NCBI GenBank assembly: GCA_943370385.1
Contig: CALRQT020000013.1
Span: 33,402 to 97,401 of the forward strand
DNA: 64,000 bases
Direction: 5' to 3'
Source of the DNA: BAIKAL-G1 sp943370385
GTDB lineage: Bacteria > Cyanobacteriota > Cyanobacteriia > PCC-6307 > Cyanobiaceae
The notes beneath the pieces are model-generated. The model worked only from the letters and a program-made list of their open reading frames with translations, ran no database searches and was not told where the DNA came from. Made by a program: the position numbers and the translations under genes. Below, piece by piece: positions 61,988 through 64,000 of the stretch. The stretch's first letter is position 1. Every line of letters begins with the position of its first letter.

Positions 61988-62266
61988 TCAATCGGCGTAG
62001 ACGACCCCCACCCCCGGCCAGTCCTCAAAGCCAAAGCTCTCCATCGGGCCCTCGGGACCCAACCAATCGCTGGGGGCTGGATCGAAGTTCTCGAGCTTGC
62101 CGATCACATGGGTGGTGGGTACTCCCAGCACGTCGCCCGTATCGACATCCAGGACCGCCAGCCAGATGGGATGGCCCTGGGCATGGATCATCTGGATGCG
62201 GCCGACCAGCTCGGGCCAGTGGCTGCCGGCCCGCACAGCAACCAGCTCGCCCGGGCGGAAGTCCAT
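61988..62266 (-). CDS. hypothetical protein
   Basis: A 92-residue protein from ATG 62266: FRPGELVAVRAGSHWPELVG, GHPIWLAVLDVDTGDVLGVP, THVIGKLENFDP, ending WPGVGVVYAD. It looks like a small beta-barrel (SH3-like) protein. A 3' fragment of a relative lies at 57748. Function unknown. Confidence 0.55.
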   Translation of the reverse strand: MDFRPGELVAVRAGSHWPELVGRIQMIHAQGHPIWLAVLDVDTGDVLGVPTTHVIGKLENFDPAPSDWLGPEGPMESFGFEDWPGVGVVYAD

Positions 62267-62344
62267 GGGGGGAGGGTAGTACAAACGCTCAGGCTGGCAA
62301 TAGCCTGGTGCCCAGGACCGTTTGGCCCATTGGCGTTGCCTCTG

Positions 62345-62494
62345 ATGACCTTGATGCGGAAGGCCTCGAAAACCCTGCTGGGCCTGGCGGGCCTGGCTAT
62401 TGCTGCCCATGGCCCCCTGGGCCAGGCGGCCTCCGCCGCCATCGTGCTCTCGATCGGCGATGGCGACACGATCAGCGTCGGGTCCCTGCTCTGA
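62345..62494 (+). pseudogene. truncated thermonuclease-like gene
   Basis: A 49-codon frame with a signal peptide (LLGLAGLAIAAHGPLGQA) and the first strand typical of staphylococcal-nuclease proteins (AIVLSIGDGDTI), then a premature stop. Normal members are three to four times longer. TGGCAATAG occurs 45 bp upstream. Confidence 0.5.
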
Positions 62495-62512
62495 ACTGAG
62501 GCAGGCGCTGGT

Positions 62513-64000
62513 TCAAGTCTGCGGATAAACCGCCAACGTTTCCTGTAGTCGTTTCCGGTGTTCCTCCCTCAGCTCGATGGGGCTCTCGATGCGGATGCCG
62601 GCGCCAAAACCGAATAGCCAGTTGCGTAGGTCGATGTCCCGCTGCAAGGTCCAGGGGGGGAGATCCAGCTCCACCGGGTAGGGGTGGGTACCTGCTGGGT
62701 CGCCTGGATCGAGGACATGGGGTGCCTTGGGGTGGTGCCACCACTGATCGCCGCTGAGGCGTTTGGAGAAGCGGGTGTGTTCGATCGGGTAGCGCTGCAG
62801 GCCCTCGCGGATGAAGGCAAAACTCCAGCCTTGGCAGCAAAAGCGCAGGGTCACCAGGGCCTTGGCCCGCTGCTGGGGCGAGCCATGGCAGAGCTGGAGC
62901 TGGGCATCGAGGTTGTCGCCGAAATAGATGCCGCCGCTGTGGTGCAGGAGGGTTTGGAGGCGCTGCAGGCCCTTGCTGTGGGCCTCCTCGCCGCGGCGAT
63001 AGCGGTCCTCGCTGTGGCGCAGGGCGAGTCGATCGAGCCGTTCGCAGCGGATTAGGCCTTCCTCGCGGCCGATGGTGTCGTCTTCAAAGACGAGGTACCA
63101 GCCGATGTTGTGGAAGAGCAGTTGCAGCGGCCAGACGCGGAATCTGCCGGTGGGGCTATCGGCAAAGGCGGCAACCGAGCTGTAGCGCTCGAGCTCGATG
63201 CGGCGGCGCTCGACGATTGCGGTTTCCAGCCGTTCGGCCTGACGTTCTGCCGCTAGGCAATCGGGCCGCACTAAGGAGGCATCGACAATCGAGCGGTTGG
63301 CAAAGGCACGCACTGGCGAGGCCTGGTCGATGGTGATGCCGCCCCACTGCAGCCGTTGTTCGAGTTCGCCTAGGAGGTCTTGGGCACTGGGATCGGCCAG
63401 CCTGCCGGCGGCCTGGCTGACCAGGCCATGGATCTCCCGCAAGCGGTTGGCCGAGAGCAGGGCTGTGCCGATGGCGTAGCCGTGGCGCACGTTGTCGTTG
63501 CGCGAGCGGAAGCCATAGGGGGTGAGCAGCTTTTCGAGGTCCTTGCGCAGGGTGGCCGCCTCACCGGGGAGGTAGGCGCCGGGAATCGTTTCGCTCTGGG
63601 CGATCAGGTGCTCGGGCAGGGGAGTGCCGGCTTGGCGGTCAAACGGTTGCTGCAGCAGGTGGCGCAGGAACACGAACACCCGTTGGAACACCTGGACGTC
63701 GGCCAGGGGCGGGTAGCCCCCATTCACGCCACCAACCCAGGGGCCAGCACCAGTGGCCTGGGGCGCTGCTGTGTCTGGAACTGCTGCTGGTTCCGGTGGC
63801 GGCTGGATCGGGCCAAGAGTTGGTTCAGCACTGCAGAAGCCGTTGGCCTCCAGCCACGCCAGATCGGCGCGCAGGGCGGTGGGATCTCCGTAGCAACTGC
63901 CATGGAGCCGGCGCAGGAAGGCCGCAGCGCGATCGGCCAGATCTCCCGATGGCAGGGGCGAAACGATCGCTTCTAATTCGGCTGCGGTGGCCGGATCGCT
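62513..64000 (-). CDS. WYL-domain transcriptional regulator, cut by window edge
   Basis: The frame is open from 62513 through 64000, so the start is outside the window. Visible parts: a helical/winged N-terminal region (TLRKDLEKLLTPYGFRSRND) and a WYL-like domain (RRIELERYSS, PLQLLFHNIGWYLVFEDD, CERLDRLAL). A later WCX-like C-terminal part contains ALVTLRFCCQGWSFAF and WLFGFGAGIRIESP. WYL regulators bind nucleic-acid-derived ligands and often control defence or DNA-damage genes. The GTG at 63727 is only an internal possible start. Confidence 0.7.
   Translation of the reverse strand, partial: SDPATAAELEAIVSPLPSGDLADRAAAFLRRLHGSCYGDPTALRADLAWLEANGFCSAEPTLGPIQPPPEPAAVPDTAAPQATGAGPWVGGVNGGYPPLADVQVFQRVFVFLRHLLQQPFDRQAGTPLPEHLIAQSETIPGAYLPGEAATLRKDLEKLLTPYGFRSRNDNVRHGYAIGTALLSANRLREIHGLVSQAAGRLADPSAQDLLGELEQRLQWGGITIDQASPVRAFANRSIVDASLVRPDCLAAERQAERLETAIVERRRIELERYSSVAAFADSPTGRFRVWPLQLLFHNIGWYLVFEDDTIGREEGLIRCERLDRLALRHSEDRYRRGEEAHSKGLQRLQTLLHHSGGIYFGDNLDAQLQLCHGSPQQRAKALVTLRFCCQGWSFAFIREGLQRYPIEHTRFSKRLSGDQWWHHPKAPHVLDPGDPAGTHPYPVELDLPPWTLQRDIDLRNWLFGFGAGIRIESPIELREEHRKRLQETLAVYPQT

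Noticed and set aside
1..64000. CRISPR array or cas genes
   Set aside because: No regularly spaced direct repeats of CRISPR length and no Cas signature were seen. The Cas4-like nuclease at 34029 is better explained as a phage exonuclease.
1..64000. Insertion sequences / transposase genes
   Set aside because: No DDE, HUH or serine-transposase pattern was recognised in any frame.

Overview
The window looks like a chromosomal segment from a freshwater picocyanobacterium of the Cyanobium/Synechococcus type. It has GC-rich coding DNA, scattered GCGATCGC (HIP1) octamers and cyanobacterial families: DUF3721 secreted peptides, a PhoX/DUF839 protein, HupE/UreJ and a CbiM remnant. All names come from reading the translations; no search was run.

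Left flank (1-11.4 kb): DUF3721 proteins, a phytase-like esterase overlapping a Tat-exported PhoX/DUF839 protein, an L,D-transpeptidase-like protein, a C39-like cysteine peptidase with a decayed tail, a type I-secreted S8 protease with RTX-like C-terminus, a secreted hypothetical protein and a NodB-type polysaccharide deacetylase.

Integrated phage-like element (about 11.5-47.5 kb): major capsid protein, two structural candidates, then the 3' half of a tRNA-Pro(UGG) next to a tyrosine integrase. To its right lie a RelBE-type pair ahead of a TOTE-type primase-helicase, VapBC, and a leftward early operon (VRR-NUC nuclease, regulator, ERF-like annealing protein, SSB, KilA-N and BRO proteins, small HTH protein). 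A toxin-antitoxin cluster follows, then an AAA+ winged-helix ATPase flanked by arrays of an 8-bp inverted motif, an SF2 helicase, a zinc/TOPRIM/ATPase primase and a PD-(D/E)XK nuclease. The packaging block has small and large terminase, a sigma-like protein, portal, connector candidate, LysM protein and scaffold. A lower-GC insert (38.1-42.3 kb) separates terminase from portal. It carries a trypsin-like protease, a frameshifted OLD-type ATPase/TOPRIM gene ending at an attC-like site, and another frameshifted gene. I found no tail, baseplate or lysis genes. The scaffold is at the right end and the capsid at the left end, so the gene order is continuous only if the element is closed into a circle. 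A capsid-forming phage satellite, or a permuted or remnant prophage, fits this.

Right flank (47.8-64 kb): hypothetical genes, an M48 protease, a Rad52-like/Gp157/DUF2493 cluster, a strand-skewed segment between direct repeats, two HupE/UreJ-like proteins beside a truncated cbiM, an AbiE toxin-antitoxin pair with a palindromic operator, several decayed genes (including a truncated nuclease), and a WYL regulator cut by the window edge. Several frameshifts fall in homopolymers, so sequencing error should be kept in mind.
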